In this document: piece by piece, positions 34,290 through 42,785 of the stretch
Layout: the number at the start of each line of letters is the position of its first letter
Position numbering within the stretch: position 1 is the first letter of the stretch
Assembly: GCA_947469885.1 (NCBI GenBank)
Contig: CANIQT010000003.1
Coordinates: 186,001 to 250,000, forward strand
Reading direction: 5' to 3'
Source of the DNA: Bacteroidota bacterium
GTDB taxonomy: Bacteria; Bacteroidota; Bacteroidia; 2-12-FULL-35-15
Length of the DNA: 64,000 nucleotides
Program-made: the position numbers and the translations under genes
Notes under the pieces: generated by a model
Database searches by the model: none
What the model was told of the DNA's origin: nothing
The model's input: the letters and a program-made list of their open reading frames with translations, nothing else

Positions 34290-35771
34290 TTATTTTACTT
34301 CCTGCATCAACTTACGAATAAGTGGAGAAATGACAATCATCACCACACCCGCTATTAGTGCATAAAGTGCGAGTGTTTTATAACCATCGCAATAAATAAT
34401 TAGCTTTTCTAGGTTAGATGAATTTTCGGATGCGGTTGCAATGTTTGCCCCTAATATTCCTGCAAAGTATTGTCCGTAGGCACTTGCAAGAAACCACATT
34501 CCCATCATTACTGCCTGTGTTTTTTGTGGTGATAGTTTTGTCATTACCGACATGCCAATTGGCGACAAACATAATTCTCCGAAAGTAATAACAAACCAAC
34601 CGAATGTAAACAAATTTAAAGAGGTGTGTCCACTTGCATCAGCAAAAAACTTGGTATAATAAAAGACATAAAAGCCACCTGCAAGAAATAAAAATCCTAA
34701 TCCGAATTTTACTAATGTGTTCGGTTCAATTTTACGTTTGCTCATCCACAACCAAGCCATACCAACCAATGCTGCAAATGCAATTACAAATAACGAATTA
34801 GCCGAATTGTTTACTCCGTTTGCATCCAGAGGAATTCCAAGCACAGTATTGTTCAAATTGTTTGCTGCAAATAAACTTAACGAGCCACCGCTTTGTTCGA
34901 AAAACGCCCAGAAGAAAATGGAGAAAATAATAAATACCAGCGCAGCAAGTAGTTTTTTGTTTTCTGCTGCGTTGAAATTTTTCATTTCATAAAGTAAATA
35001 TACCAACGAAGCAGGCCCGATGATGTACATAAAAATATCGGTGTATTGTGGATTAGAAACTAATACGATTACACAGGGAATGGCAATAAGAGAGCCTAGG
35101 TACACCGCATAGTCGTACCACTTTTTGTTTTTTCCTACTTCTTGAATTATTGGAGATAAACCAATAGGTCCTAACGATTTTTGTGTAAAAATAAATGTAC
35201 CCAAACTAATGGTCATCACTATTGCTGCCAAACCAAACGCTAAGTGCCATGAATAATTTTTACCCAGCCAGATACAAGCGTATCCACCAAGAAGAGCGCC
35301 TAAATTTACACCTGCATAGAACAAGGAGAATCCAGCATCCGTTCTTGAATCACCTTTTTTATAGAGGTTTCCAACCATTGTTGAAATGTTAGGTTTAAAA
35401 AATCCCGTACCAATAATAGTAAAACCAATTCCTAAAAAGAAAAGGTTTTTGGGGTCAAAAGCGAGGATGCAACTGCCGACAATCATGAGTAATCCACCCC
35501 AGAAAAGAGATTTCCGAAACCCTAATATTTTATCAGCAAACAAACCACCAATAAAAGTAAACGCATATACAAATGCTTGAGTGGCACCATACTGTAGGTT
35601 AACCACATCTTCCTTCATCAACATTTCGTTTACCATAAAATAGGCAAGCATTCCTCTCATTCCGTAGAATGAAAAGCGTTCCCACATTTCGGAAAAGAAT
35701 AAATACCACAGTTGTTTCGGATATTTACCTTTAAAATCCTGAATTTCTTCTAATGTTAATTGCTTTTCCAT
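34290..35771 (-). CDS. Proton-dependent peptide transporter (POT/PTR2 family)
   Basis: A 493-residue member of the major facilitator superfamily with about fourteen membrane segments. Family features: the N-terminal KQLWYLFFSEMWERFSFYGM carries the ExxER-type motif on helix 1; GGLFADKILGFRKS (about 75-88); GTGFFKPNISTMVGNLY (about 121-137); and a C-terminal FGELCLSPIGMSVMTKLSP. It imports di- and tripeptides with protons across the inner membrane, and the M20 dipeptidase of this window could act on the products. A TATCTTTG box lies about 46 bp upstream. Confidence 0.93.
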   Translation of the reverse strand: MEKQLTLEEIQDFKGKYPKQLWYLFFSEMWERFSFYGMRGMLAYFMVNEMLMKEDVVNLQYGATQAFVYAFTFIGGLFADKILGFRKSLFWGGLLMIVGSCILAFDPKNLFFLGIGFTIIGTGFFKPNISTMVGNLYKKGDSRTDAGFSLFYAGVNLGALLGGYACIWLGKNYSWHLAFGLAAIVMTISLGTFIFTQKSLGPIGLSPIIQEVGKNKKWYDYAVYLGSLIAIPCVIVLVSNPQYTDIFMYIIGPASLVYLLYEMKNFNAAENKKLLAALVFIIFSIFFWAFFEQSGGSLSLFAANNLNNTVLGIPLDANGVNNSANSLFVIAFAALVGMAWLWMSKRKIEPNTLVKFGLGFLFLAGGFYVFYYTKFFADASGHTSLNLFTFGWFVITFGELCLSPIGMSVMTKLSPQKTQAVMMGMWFLASAYGQYFAGILGANIATASENSSNLEKLIIYCDGYKTLALYALIAGVVMIVISPLIRKLMQEVK

Positions 35772-35817
35772 GCTAAATGATTTTGTGAAATAAACGAAAG
35801 TTGTTGATTTTTAAGAG

Positions 35818-35825
35818 CAAAGATA
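35818..35825 (-). promoter_or_regulatory. Candidate -7 box for the peptide transporter
   Basis: The minus strand reads TATCTTTG, a perfect TAnnTTTG match, 46 bp upstream of the ATG. The nearby palindrome at 35851-35869 would lie close to the -33 region. Confidence 0.45.
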
Positions 35826-35850
35826 ATTTTTTTTTGCACTACGAATTTTT

Positions 35851-35869
35851 ATTGCCAAAGTTTGGCAAT
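35851..35869. promoter_or_regulatory. Palindrome upstream of the peptide transporter
   Basis: ATTGCCAAA and TTTGGCAAT are perfect 9-bp arms around a single G. It lies 25 bp upstream of the putative -7 box of the POT transporter and 16 bp from the end of the DUF2490 gene, and could be an operator. Confidence 0.45.
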
Positions 35870-35884
35870 CATACAAGCAAATAA

Positions 35885-36568
35885 TTAAAGGGAAATTGAG
35901 TATTCTATTCCAATAATGAATAAATCTTGAGGAGCCGAAACATCCCATTCTTGCTGATACATGTAATATAATCCGAAAGAGTGTTTATCACTTCTTTTAT
36001 AATCCAGCCCCACAAAGTAACGGTTTCTAGTAAACAAACCATCCGCCTCTTTTGCCCTAGGATTATTTATCTGATACCTGGTTTCAACGGCTATATAAGG
36101 GGTTATTGGTTTGTTAATATCACAATCCAACTTCACCTTGGTTCTTGCATACCATTCCAGCAAATGCCCTTTTTCGCTCGAATAAATATTTCTGTTTTCT
36201 GCCTGAAACCGTTCTCGACATGAAAACCCAAACCGGCTAAACTTTTTCTTAAAAGTGATATCGAGCATTAACCGATGACGATAACTAAAAGTATTATTGT
36301 CTTGAAACTTTTGAATGGGCCTATATGCTACTGAAACTTTAAGAAAATCGAAGGGTTTAACACCTAAGCCTATATCGGTGTAAAATAAATTAAGACGTAA
36401 AAAATTTTCCCTGAGTCGGAATTCTTCTGTAAGGAAAAAGAAGACCCTTTTATTTATTTTTTTTTCAAGATTAAATGTGGCCCACATTCCTGCATCGTTC
36501 GATTGTTGAGAAAAGGTTTTTGCAGTAAAACAAAAATAAACAAAAAAAATGAAAACAATTTTTTTCAT
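35885..36568 (-). CDS. DUF2490 outer-membrane protein
   Basis: A 227-residue protein with a signal peptide (to about residue 21, KTFSQ) followed by alternating beta-strands with aromatic ends, finishing in IIGIEYSISL as in outer-membrane barrels. The start MWATFNLEKKINKRVFFFLTEEFR with FRHR-like motifs is typical of DUF2490. It lies 16 bp downstream of the DUF4956 gene and follows the VTC-domain gene, forming a three-gene unit. The function of DUF2490 is unknown. Confidence 0.8.
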   Translation of the reverse strand: MKKIVFIFFVYFCFTAKTFSQQSNDAGMWATFNLEKKINKRVFFFLTEEFRLRENFLRLNLFYTDIGLGVKPFDFLKVSVAYRPIQKFQDNNTFSYRHRLMLDITFKKKFSRFGFSCRERFQAENRNIYSSEKGHLLEWYARTKVKLDCDINKPITPYIAVETRYQINNPRAKEADGLFTRNRYFVGLDYKRSDKHSFGLYYMYQQEWDVSAPQDLFIIGIEYSISL

Positions 36569-36584
36569 TTATATAAAACTAAAC

Positions 36585-37211
36585 TTACTTAGATTCATAA
36601 TGAAACACCCTAAGATAGGCGGTATCCTTCAAAAAATCAACTTCGGTGATTTCAATACGGTTTATTTTTATTCCCAACCTATTCTCCAAATCAGCTTTAA
36701 AGGCAACACTGTTTTCAGGTTTTATTAATTCTATATTTTCATAATTAACCATTTGCGAAACTTCTTTTTTCATTATAAAAGTTGTTTCGAGCAAAAAAGT
36801 AACAATCAGAATAATGAAATCAATAAACGAAATTTCTATCCAACTTCCTTTGCTCAAAGCTGTTATTAAACCCATTGCAATAACTAAAAACATATAGGTC
36901 ATGTCTTTGGTAGTAATTCCTTCGGTTCGGAAACGGAGCATAGAAAAAACCGCAAACAAACCAAAAGCAGCTCCCATACTCATATCCGACTTGTTGAGAA
37001 TAAAAGAAATGAGGAAGATAATGATGTTAAAAATAAAAAGGGTATAAAAATTTTCCCTGTTTTTATACACTGGATAATAAATAAACCTTACCAGGATAAT
37101 AACCGAAATAATATCTATTGTTAAGCGAATAAAAAATTTCGGACCCAGTTTTTCGAAAAATGCAAAACCGGTAGAAACCGTATCATCATTTAGTTGTTGC
37201 AAAAGTACCAT
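36585..37211 (-). CDS. DUF4956 membrane protein
   Basis: A 208-residue protein with about four membrane helices (about 35-140) and a cytosolic C-terminal domain of about 60 residues. The central SMGAAFGLFAVFSMLRFRTEGITTKDMTYMF motif region is characteristic of DUF4956. Members are commonly encoded beside VTC-domain polyphosphate-polymerase-like proteins, as here, where the two genes overlap by 26 bp. A joint membrane complex is likely, but its substrate is unknown. Confidence 0.88.
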   Translation of the reverse strand: MVLLQQLNDDTVSTGFAFFEKLGPKFFIRLTIDIISVIILVRFIYYPVYKNRENFYTLFIFNIIIFLISFILNKSDMSMGAAFGLFAVFSMLRFRTEGITTKDMTYMFLVIAMGLITALSKGSWIEISFIDFIILIVTFLLETTFIMKKEVSQMVNYENIELIKPENSVAFKADLENRLGIKINRIEITEVDFLKDTAYLRVFHYESK

Positions 37212-37953
37212 AGAGCGTTTTTTTAATTAATATTAGACTTGGTTTAAAGCTATTGTGTTTTATTTGATTGAAAAGATTAATAACTCCGTAACAATATTTA
37301 CTCATTGAACCTTTTCGTACGTGATTTTTTTTCATCAGATTTAAAAAAGGAGACGAAACCGATTTGTCTTGTTTCACTTCAGCAATAACGAGGTTATCAA
37401 TGGTGGCATCTCCATCATCGTTTTTGAAATTCAGATTCAAATCAATGGTAACTCTTTCGGGATATTTATTATTTACTAATGTTATTCTCGAAAAATTTGT
37501 CCAAAGTTTTGCTTCTAATTGAGCAGCAATTATAGGGGTTTTTTCGTTTAGGAGAACTTCTGCTTCATTTTCAATAATTCCTGAAATTTCGTTTTGCTTT
37601 ACTCTGTTTTTAATGGTTCTGCCTTTGTTGGTTTTGTATTTCACTTCAAAAAAATTCAAATCAGACTCCACATATTTTCTGCTTCGAATTTTATATCTAC
37701 CTGGTTTGCCTCTTTGATGTGCCAGATACAAATCAAATTTGTTGGTGTCGTAATAAAGTGTTTCGTAACGGCTTATTCTATTTCCTTTTACTTCGAGCAC
37801 CCGATACTCACTTTTTATTTCCTCGAGGAAAAGCAACAAATCAGATTGGCGGAACACAAATTTGGTATCTGTGCGATCCATCAAAGCTACGCTATCCATT
37901 TCTTTGAGCGAAATAGGAGCATAACCATCCAATATGTTTTTTACTTTTTCCAA
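37186..37953 (-). CDS. VTC-domain protein (polyphosphate polymerase-like)
   Basis: A 255-residue soluble protein of the VTC4-like triphosphate tunnel metalloenzyme group. The basic and acidic tunnel residues are visible in DRTDTKFVFRQSDL (about 25-38), RYETLYYDT, GRYKIRSRKY (about 87-96), FFEVKYKTNKGRTIKNR (about 102-118), RVTIDLNLNF and VIAEVKQDKS (about 190-199). In yeast the VTC domain makes polyphosphate from ATP; many bacterial members are untested. It starts the VTC-DUF4956-DUF2490 cluster; the YD-like gene upstream ends only 3 bp away. Confidence 0.9.
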   Translation of the reverse strand: MEKVKNILDGYAPISLKEMDSVALMDRTDTKFVFRQSDLLLFLEEIKSEYRVLEVKGNRISRYETLYYDTNKFDLYLAHQRGKPGRYKIRSRKYVESDLNFFEVKYKTNKGRTIKNRVKQNEISGIIENEAEVLLNEKTPIIAAQLEAKLWTNFSRITLVNNKYPERVTIDLNLNFKNDDGDATIDNLVIAEVKQDKSVSSPFLNLMKKNHVRKGSMSKYCYGVINLFNQIKHNSFKPSLILIKKTLYGTFATTK

Positions 37954-37956
37954 TTT

Positions 37957-38523
37957 TTAAAATTCGTAACTGTATTTTTTTAGAGCAATTACATTTCCGT
38001 TTACATCCGTTGTTTTCTTTTCAATTTTCAAACTGTTTTTATCGTATGTATAAATAGATTTTTTAATTATTTTTCCCTGCAAATCGGTGGTTAGTTCAAA
38101 TGTTTTTTCACCTTTTGCGTTGTATCCAAATTGTGTTTTTTCGGTCATTTGGTCTTTTGCATCGTAATTTTTTTCCAAAGTTTTATCATTATTACTGTTG
38201 TATTCGGTCAGTGTTTTTTTAGTCACATTTCCTTTTTCGTCAAAAATTACTTTTTCGGTTTCATCATCATGCTTGTTGAATTTGGTAGTTTCTTTTTTCT
38301 TAAAACTACCATCTTTGTTGTATTGAATTTCTTCGGTAACATTTCCATTTTTATCAAACCGCTGAAACGATTCGTTAAATGTTTTTTCTTTTCCGTCTTT
38401 GGTTTCGGTAAGTGTTTCGGTGGATGATTTTATCTTAAATTTTTTTACTTCTTTTTTACTTTGAGCAATTGAAACAGAAATAAAAAAGACAGAAATAAAA
38501 AGAAAACAGAGCGTATTTTTCAT
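37957..38523 (-). CDS. Secreted repeat protein, YD/RHS-like
   Basis: A 188-residue protein with a signal peptide (to about residue 20, SIAQ), then seven or eight degenerate repeats of about 20 residues of the form F-x-x-x-G-N-V-T-x-x-x-x-x-Y-x-x-x-x-x (FDKNGNVTEEIQYNKDGS, FDEKGNVTKKTLTEYNSNN). The pattern resembles the RHS/YD repeat of cell-surface shells, but no toxin domain is present. High lysine content. The function is unknown. Confidence 0.65.
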   Translation of the reverse strand: MKNTLCFLFISVFFISVSIAQSKKEVKKFKIKSSTETLTETKDGKEKTFNESFQRFDKNGNVTEEIQYNKDGSFKKKETTKFNKHDDETEKVIFDEKGNVTKKTLTEYNSNNDKTLEKNYDAKDQMTEKTQFGYNAKGEKTFELTTDLQGKIIKKSIYTYDKNSLKIEKKTTDVNGNVIALKKYSYEF

Positions 38524-38535
38524 ATTGGTAACTTA

Positions 38536-38952
38536 TTAATAATTTAAAACTACTATTGTTCCGGCATCAACTGTTTGTTTGCGACCTGTAATTTCTACTG
38601 TTTTAGAAACACCAATTTTGGGTGCATTTGCATTTTGAGGAGGTCCTAATATGGTGACAGAATCTAAAGAATAGGCATAAATTTTATAACTTCCTTTACG
38701 CAAGTATTTGAATTCGTAAGTGCCATCAGGTTCTGTCTGAATTTTGTTTCCATAAGTTGCATCATCTCCGTAAATAATATAAACTGCTTTTTCGGGAGCA
38801 GGGTATTGAGCAATCGTGTTCATTAGGGCACCTACTTTGCGCTCCCAAATTTTGCCTTTGATGGTTGCCTGTCCGCCCTCGCCTGCTTGCTTTTTGCACG
38901 ATACCGCTACTATTAGTAAAGTAACAGAAAGGATTAAAAATATTTTATTCAT
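38536..38952 (-). CDS. Lipoprotein with a carboxypeptidase-regulatory-like domain
   Basis: A 138-residue protein with a lipobox at VAVSC (Cys19), then one beta-sandwich domain: GQATIKGKIWERKVG, EPDGTYEFKYLRKGSYKIYAYS and a final VEITGRKQTVDAGTIVVLNY. Such domains are common in Bacteroidota envelope proteins. Specific role unknown. The adjacent genes on the same strand also encode exported proteins. Confidence 0.75.
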   Translation of the reverse strand: MNKIFLILSVTLLIVAVSCKKQAGEGGQATIKGKIWERKVGALMNTIAQYPAPEKAVYIIYGDDATYGNKIQTEPDGTYEFKYLRKGSYKIYAYSLDSVTILGPPQNANAPKIGVSKTVEITGRKQTVDAGTIVVLNY

Positions 38953-38971
38953 TCTACTTTTTTATTGAATA

Positions 38972-40636
38972 TTATTTTGTGATAACAAATTTACCGCTTC
39001 CAATAATTTTATTTTTACTAACTCCTTGATAAAAATAAATTCCATCGGTGAGTTCTCCTTTATTAAAAACAAATTGCTTTGAATTGGTTATAGTTTCAGT
39101 TTTCACCAGTTTTCCGGTTACATCAAAAATGTTTAATTGCCACACATCAGTATCAGCAGTCGCATTCACCGATATTGTTGCCTGACTGCTAAACGGATTA
39201 GGATAACAGGTAATTGAGTTATTGTTTCCATTCAATTCGTCCACTCCTGCATGCGAGCCATTGGCAAACATGTGATGCGCATATATATCGGCATCCACTG
39301 TGTTACGTTTGTCTTGCCAGCAAAATATAGCTCCTCCATCGCCAGTGGCTACTTGTTTAGGGTTGGTTTGTCCGCCTGCAGCAATGCAGGTAGGAGTTCC
39401 GGTAATGGTCCATAATTTTACACCAGTGGAATCTAATCGTTGGCTATATACATCCCAAGTGCCGCCTGACGAAATAGAATCTTGCCAAGCAACAATTGCT
39501 CCTCCATAACCATCGCCCACCACATTTGGGTTTTCGCCCGAACCAATGGCTATTCCTCCTTGGGCAACTGTACTCCAGGTTACATTGCCGGAAGCAGTAA
39601 TGTTATTTACAAAAACCTGAAAAACTCCTGTACGTATATCTTTCCAGGATATAATTGCTCCGTTTATTCCGTCTGTGGCTACATCAATGGCACTTTGATT
39701 GCCCAAGTAACCACACACAGCAACTGCATTAATATTCCACATTAATCCTCCGCTGGCATTCAACCGCTGTGCATACACATCGTAATTTCCGTTTCGTTTG
39801 TCTTGCCAGGCAATTATTGCGCCCTGCGCACCATCGCATCCTAATTTAGGATTGGTTTGTCCTCCGCCCCAGGCGCAAACTTGTATCCCATCTGTTGCCC
39901 AATAAATATCTCCACTTGGGTCAACACGTTGTGCATACACAAAATTGGAAAGTCCGAATCGCTTGTCTTGCCAACAAATTAGAGCACCACCAGCTTGGTC
40001 TGATTTTATTTTCGGGTTCAGTTGAGTGTAAGGTTGGGTGCAAATAGATACTCCCATTGCTCCCCACAAAATATTGCCTAACGAATCTATTCGTTGTGCA
40101 TAAATGTCGAACGAATTATTGGTGGTGGTGCTGTCTTCCCACACTATTATTGCTCCTCCATGACCATCAGAGGTTATCTGAGGATTTTGCTGAGTCCCCA
40201 GTTTTGTGCAAACACCTACTCCATTTGTAGTCCACATAATATTACCAAGTGAATCTACTTTTTGAGCATAAATGTCTTTAAATCCGCTCCGCATATCTTG
40301 CCAAGTAATGATGGCACCGCCTGTGTTTGTTTCTACAATCTTAGGAACTGCTTGTTTGCCGGTATCAGAACATAACACCACTCCGTTCACTGTCCATTTT
40401 GGATAGCCATTGGCGTCCATTCGCTGAACAAAAATATCGTCATGGTGCAGCGTGTCGCGAAAATCGGCCCAAGTAATGATGGCTCCCTTTTTTCCATCGG
40501 TTACAATGTAAGCATCCTGTTGGTTTTGTGTTGCTGTGCTTACAGCTACATTAATACTTGGGTTGTTATTCCATTGCGAATAACTTTTTGCACACAAAAT
40601 AGTAGCTAAAATAATAAGTGGTAATTTTCTTTTCAT
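38972..40636 (-). CDS. Secreted beta-propeller-like repeat protein with T9SS sorting domain
   Basis: A 554-residue secreted protein: signal peptide (to about residue 20), about eight repeats of roughly 50 residues with the signature DGxGGAIIxWQDxRxGxxDIYAQRxDxxGxxxWxxxGVxVC, and a type A sorting domain (about 480-554) that starts ITCYPNPFSSQATISV. The repeat number suits a beta-propeller. The recurring WQD and YAQR elements are conserved between blades. A surface or extracellular role is expected; no enzyme signature was found. Confidence 0.85.
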   Translation of the reverse strand: MKRKLPLIILATILCAKSYSQWNNNPSINVAVSTATQNQQDAYIVTDGKKGAIITWADFRDTLHHDDIFVQRMDANGYPKWTVNGVVLCSDTGKQAVPKIVETNTGGAIITWQDMRSGFKDIYAQKVDSLGNIMWTTNGVGVCTKLGTQQNPQITSDGHGGAIIVWEDSTTTNNSFDIYAQRIDSLGNILWGAMGVSICTQPYTQLNPKIKSDQAGGALICWQDKRFGLSNFVYAQRVDPSGDIYWATDGIQVCAWGGGQTNPKLGCDGAQGAIIAWQDKRNGNYDVYAQRLNASGGLMWNINAVAVCGYLGNQSAIDVATDGINGAIISWKDIRTGVFQVFVNNITASGNVTWSTVAQGGIAIGSGENPNVVGDGYGGAIVAWQDSISSGGTWDVYSQRLDSTGVKLWTITGTPTCIAAGGQTNPKQVATGDGGAIFCWQDKRNTVDADIYAHHMFANGSHAGVDELNGNNNSITCYPNPFSSQATISVNATADTDVWQLNIFDVTGKLVKTETITNSKQFVFNKGELTDGIYFYQGVSKNKIIGSGKFVITK

Positions 40637-40663
40637 ATATGGTAATGATATTAAATGTTACGG

Positions 40664-40671
40664 CAAAGTTA
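40664..40671 (-). promoter_or_regulatory. Candidate -7 box for the repeat-protein gene
   Basis: TAACTTTG on the minus strand is a perfect TAnnTTTG match, 28 bp upstream of the start at 40636. The nearest TTTG upstream is about 28 bp away, longer than usual. Confidence 0.45.
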
Positions 40672-40758
40672 CAATAATATTAATATTGAAGATAAAGGGC
40701 AAATGCAGTTCATCAATTTTAAGAAAAATTGGGAGTTGACAAAAACCGAAATAATTGA

Positions 40759-41073
40759 TTACGCCTGAGCGGTTGGTCCTCCAAAATTCATTGGCAAACC
40801 TACGGGCATATCCGTATCTTTTATTACACCATGTACTTGTTCAAACTTTCCGATATTGTCTTTCAGTGCTTTCATCAGCCTTTTGGCATGTTGAGGGGTT
40901 AGCACTATTCTTGATTTCACTTTCGCTTTGGGTGTACCGGGCATCATGCGCACAAAATCGACTACAAATTCGGAATTGGAATGAGTGATGATGGCAAGGT
41001 TAGAATAAATTCCTTCTGCAATTTCATCGGTTAATTCGATGTTTATTTGATTGTTGTTTTGTTGATCTTCCAT
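40759..41073 (-). CDS. DUF3467 protein
   Basis: A 104-residue cytosolic protein of the DUF3467 family: INIELTDEIAEGIYSNLAIITHSNSEFVVDFVRMMPG, then KSRIVLTPQHAKRLMKALKDNI. The function of the family is unknown. It stands alone between a T9SS cargo gene and a REP-like palindrome. Confidence 0.88.
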   Translation of the reverse strand: MEDQQNNNQINIELTDEIAEGIYSNLAIITHSNSEFVVDFVRMMPGTPKAKVKSRIVLTPQHAKRLMKALKDNIGKFEQVHGVIKDTDMPVGLPMNFGGPTAQA

Positions 41074-41124
41074 AGTTGTTTTTTTATTAATTTTTTAAAA
41101 GTTGGTAAAGATAAACTTTTTTTA

Positions 41125-41176
41125 CCTCACCCCCGACCCCTCTCCTTGAAAAAAGGAGAGGGGAGCCAGCACCTGA
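41125..41176. repeat. Single REP-like palindrome
   Basis: CCTCACCCCCGACCCC tail, then the hairpin CCCCTCTCCTT/AAGGAGAGGGG with a short loop, followed by AGCC. It is the same family as the paired elements and lies upstream of the DUF3467 gene. Confidence 0.75.
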
Positions 41177-41188
41177 CATTTGTTATAC

Positions 41189-41223
41189 AAAAAATCCCGT
41201 TCCTTTTCGAGAACGGGATTTTT
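41189..41223 (-). terminator. Rho-independent terminator downstream of the 223-aa gene
   Basis: The stem AATCCCGTTC/GAACGGGATT with a short loop and T-runs on both strands is a strong bidirectional terminator shape, 20 bp after the stop of the gene at 41244-41915. Confidence 0.85.
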
Positions 41224-41243
41224 ATGAATTTTAAATTCAGCAA

Positions 41244-41915
41244 TTACCAAATGGGCACCCAGAGCACTTCGCTTGGGTCGCCTTGCTCGCCTTGTGCGTT
41301 TTCGTAACGGGTCATATAGGCTGCAAACTGACCAACCTGCTCAACAGTAAAACTTTGGGAATGAAACCGTGTGGTGGCTATTTTCGGGTTCGGGTCCCAC
41401 TTAATATCGGCATCCGCCACCTTGGTTGGCGAAACGGCAAGCCACATTTTAGCATGATTGCCATGAGGCATCGCATCACTTTCGGGAGTTAACGGATTTT
41501 TGATTCTCAATTTATGTCCCAAATGATGATTGTCTTCGAGGGTTAAATTTGCAGGTGTGGTTTGGGGTAAAATGTGAGCATGACCACTTGTGCCTGCATT
41601 GAAACGAAAAACGGTGTAATCGTCAATATTTAAAGCTGAAGTGGGAATGTCATTATAAATAATGGTTAACTGTTTTTCCACCAAACCGATTAATTCAATT
41701 TCTCTGCGCTGAATGGCAGTACTGTCGGCATCGGTGGAGCGATGCTTGGTATTTACATCAATCCAACCATTGGCATCGTCCAGCAATCCGTTCAAAAGGT
41801 CTTTGTTAGGAGTTGTGATACCTAAAATTACCTGCCGAGCCACAATTCTGGTGCGGGCTGCAAGGTAATACGTGTTTTTGTCTTCTTGTGTTTTTGGGAA
41901 ATCTGCTACTGCCAT
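41244..41915 (-). CDS. Hypothetical protein P1, associated with array A4
   Basis: A 223-residue protein with no signal peptide or membrane segment. The first 85 residues are helical (YYLAARTRIVARQVIL; STAIQRREIELIGLVEKQL); the remainder is beta-rich with histidines (GTSGHAHILPQTT, DNHHLGHKLRI, MPHGNHAKMWLAV) and ends like the last strands of a fibronectin III domain (AAYMTRYENAQGEQGDPSEV). I do not recognise a family. The layout resembles the 220-residue protein at 59650-60312, and both genes have a 21-bp repeat array about 80 bp upstream of the ATG. It has its own terminator, so it is probably a single-gene unit. Confidence 0.75.
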   Translation of the reverse strand: MAVADFPKTQEDKNTYYLAARTRIVARQVILGITTPNKDLLNGLLDDANGWIDVNTKHRSTDADSTAIQRREIELIGLVEKQLTIIYNDIPTSALNIDDYTVFRFNAGTSGHAHILPQTTPANLTLEDNHHLGHKLRIKNPLTPESDAMPHGNHAKMWLAVSPTKVADADIKWDPNPKIATTRFHSQSFTVEQVGQFAAYMTRYENAQGEQGDPSEVLWVPIW

Positions 41916-41994
41916 TTTGTTTTGTTTTTTGATTGTTTATTTTTAGTTATCTTATTGGTATTTAATATTTTAATTCGATTTCAGTGTTCCTTTG

Positions 41995-42204
41995 GGTGAC
42001 TTATCAGGCGGCTTAGTAGCTTAACTGAGTAGCTCAGTTGCCCGACTAAACTGCTCAGTTGCCCGAATGCGTATCTCATTTGCCCGACTTAGCAGTTTAG
42101 TTGCCCACCTGAGTTGCTCATTTGCCCGAATGCGCATCTCATTTGCCCGACTGAGCATCTTAGTTGCCCGACTGAGCAGCTTAGTAACTTAACTGAGCTG
42201 CTCA
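41995..42204. repeat. 21-bp tandem array A4 upstream of P1
   Basis: Ten consecutive 21-bp units with core TTGCCCGACTGAGCATCTTA-like sequence; subtypes carry CGACTGAGC or CGAATGCGC. The outer end has perfect 9-bp inverted arms TGAGCAGCT (42173-42181) and AGCTGCTCA (42196-42204). On the minus strand one frame reads heptads of the form ATKLLSR and ANEMRIR, broken by TAA codons in the outer units. The array ends 79 bp upstream of the P1 start. The 42205-42299 remainder and 41916-41994 show nothing else. Confidence 0.9.
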
Positions 42205-42299
42205 GGTAACTACCTAAAATCATACTTTTTACTTTTTATTATTCAAAGAACTGGTAAACTTTTATTCTGTACTTTTATTAATGAGCGAATTATTTACTT

Positions 42300-42593
42300 T
42301 TAACTTACTTTTATGCTTTTTATATACCTCACTTCTTTATCCCCTACTATATTTATGTCGTGAAACTGAGCAGTACTTAATATATCTTCTACATTTACAC
42401 TCAGTGCCTGAGATATTTTGCAAAGTTCATTGGTAGTTGCATCCACTTTTCCCATTTCTATTTCATTAATGTGTTTCCTTGTAACCCCTATTGTTTCTGC
42501 TAATTTTTCCTGAGTCATCTTTCTTTCATTACGATAAAAAGCTACTCTCTCACCAACCAATTTATTTGTATCTACGAAAAAATATTCTGCCAT
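42300..42593 (-). CDS. XRE-family helix-turn-helix regulator
   Basis: The start is set at MAEYFF (ATG, 42593); a TTG five codons upstream is less likely. The 97-residue protein has one HTH domain, LVGERVAFYRNERKMTQEKLAETIGVTRKHINEIEMGKVDATTNELCKISQALSVNVEDIL, with the classic XRE spacing. It has no toxin-like neighbour on its 3' side and lies directly beyond array A4 from P1; whether it binds the array is an open question. Confidence 0.88.
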   Translation of the reverse strand: MAEYFFVDTNKLVGERVAFYRNERKMTQEKLAETIGVTRKHINEIEMGKVDATTNELCKISQALSVNVEDILSTAQFHDINIVGDKEVRYIKSIKVS

Positions 42594-42785
42594 GCCCGAA
42601 AAGTGCAAAACCAGCTTGATAGGGTGTAACCACTGGGTTACTTTGTTGAAAATTTGTGAATAAAATTTAGGTGGGGGGTATAATTTTTCCCGTTTGTAAA
42701 TTTTTAAAAAGTTAATTCATTACCATTTATTCATTTTTCAGTATCAATTATTTACCTACATTCGTGCTATCAAATAATAAATGGA

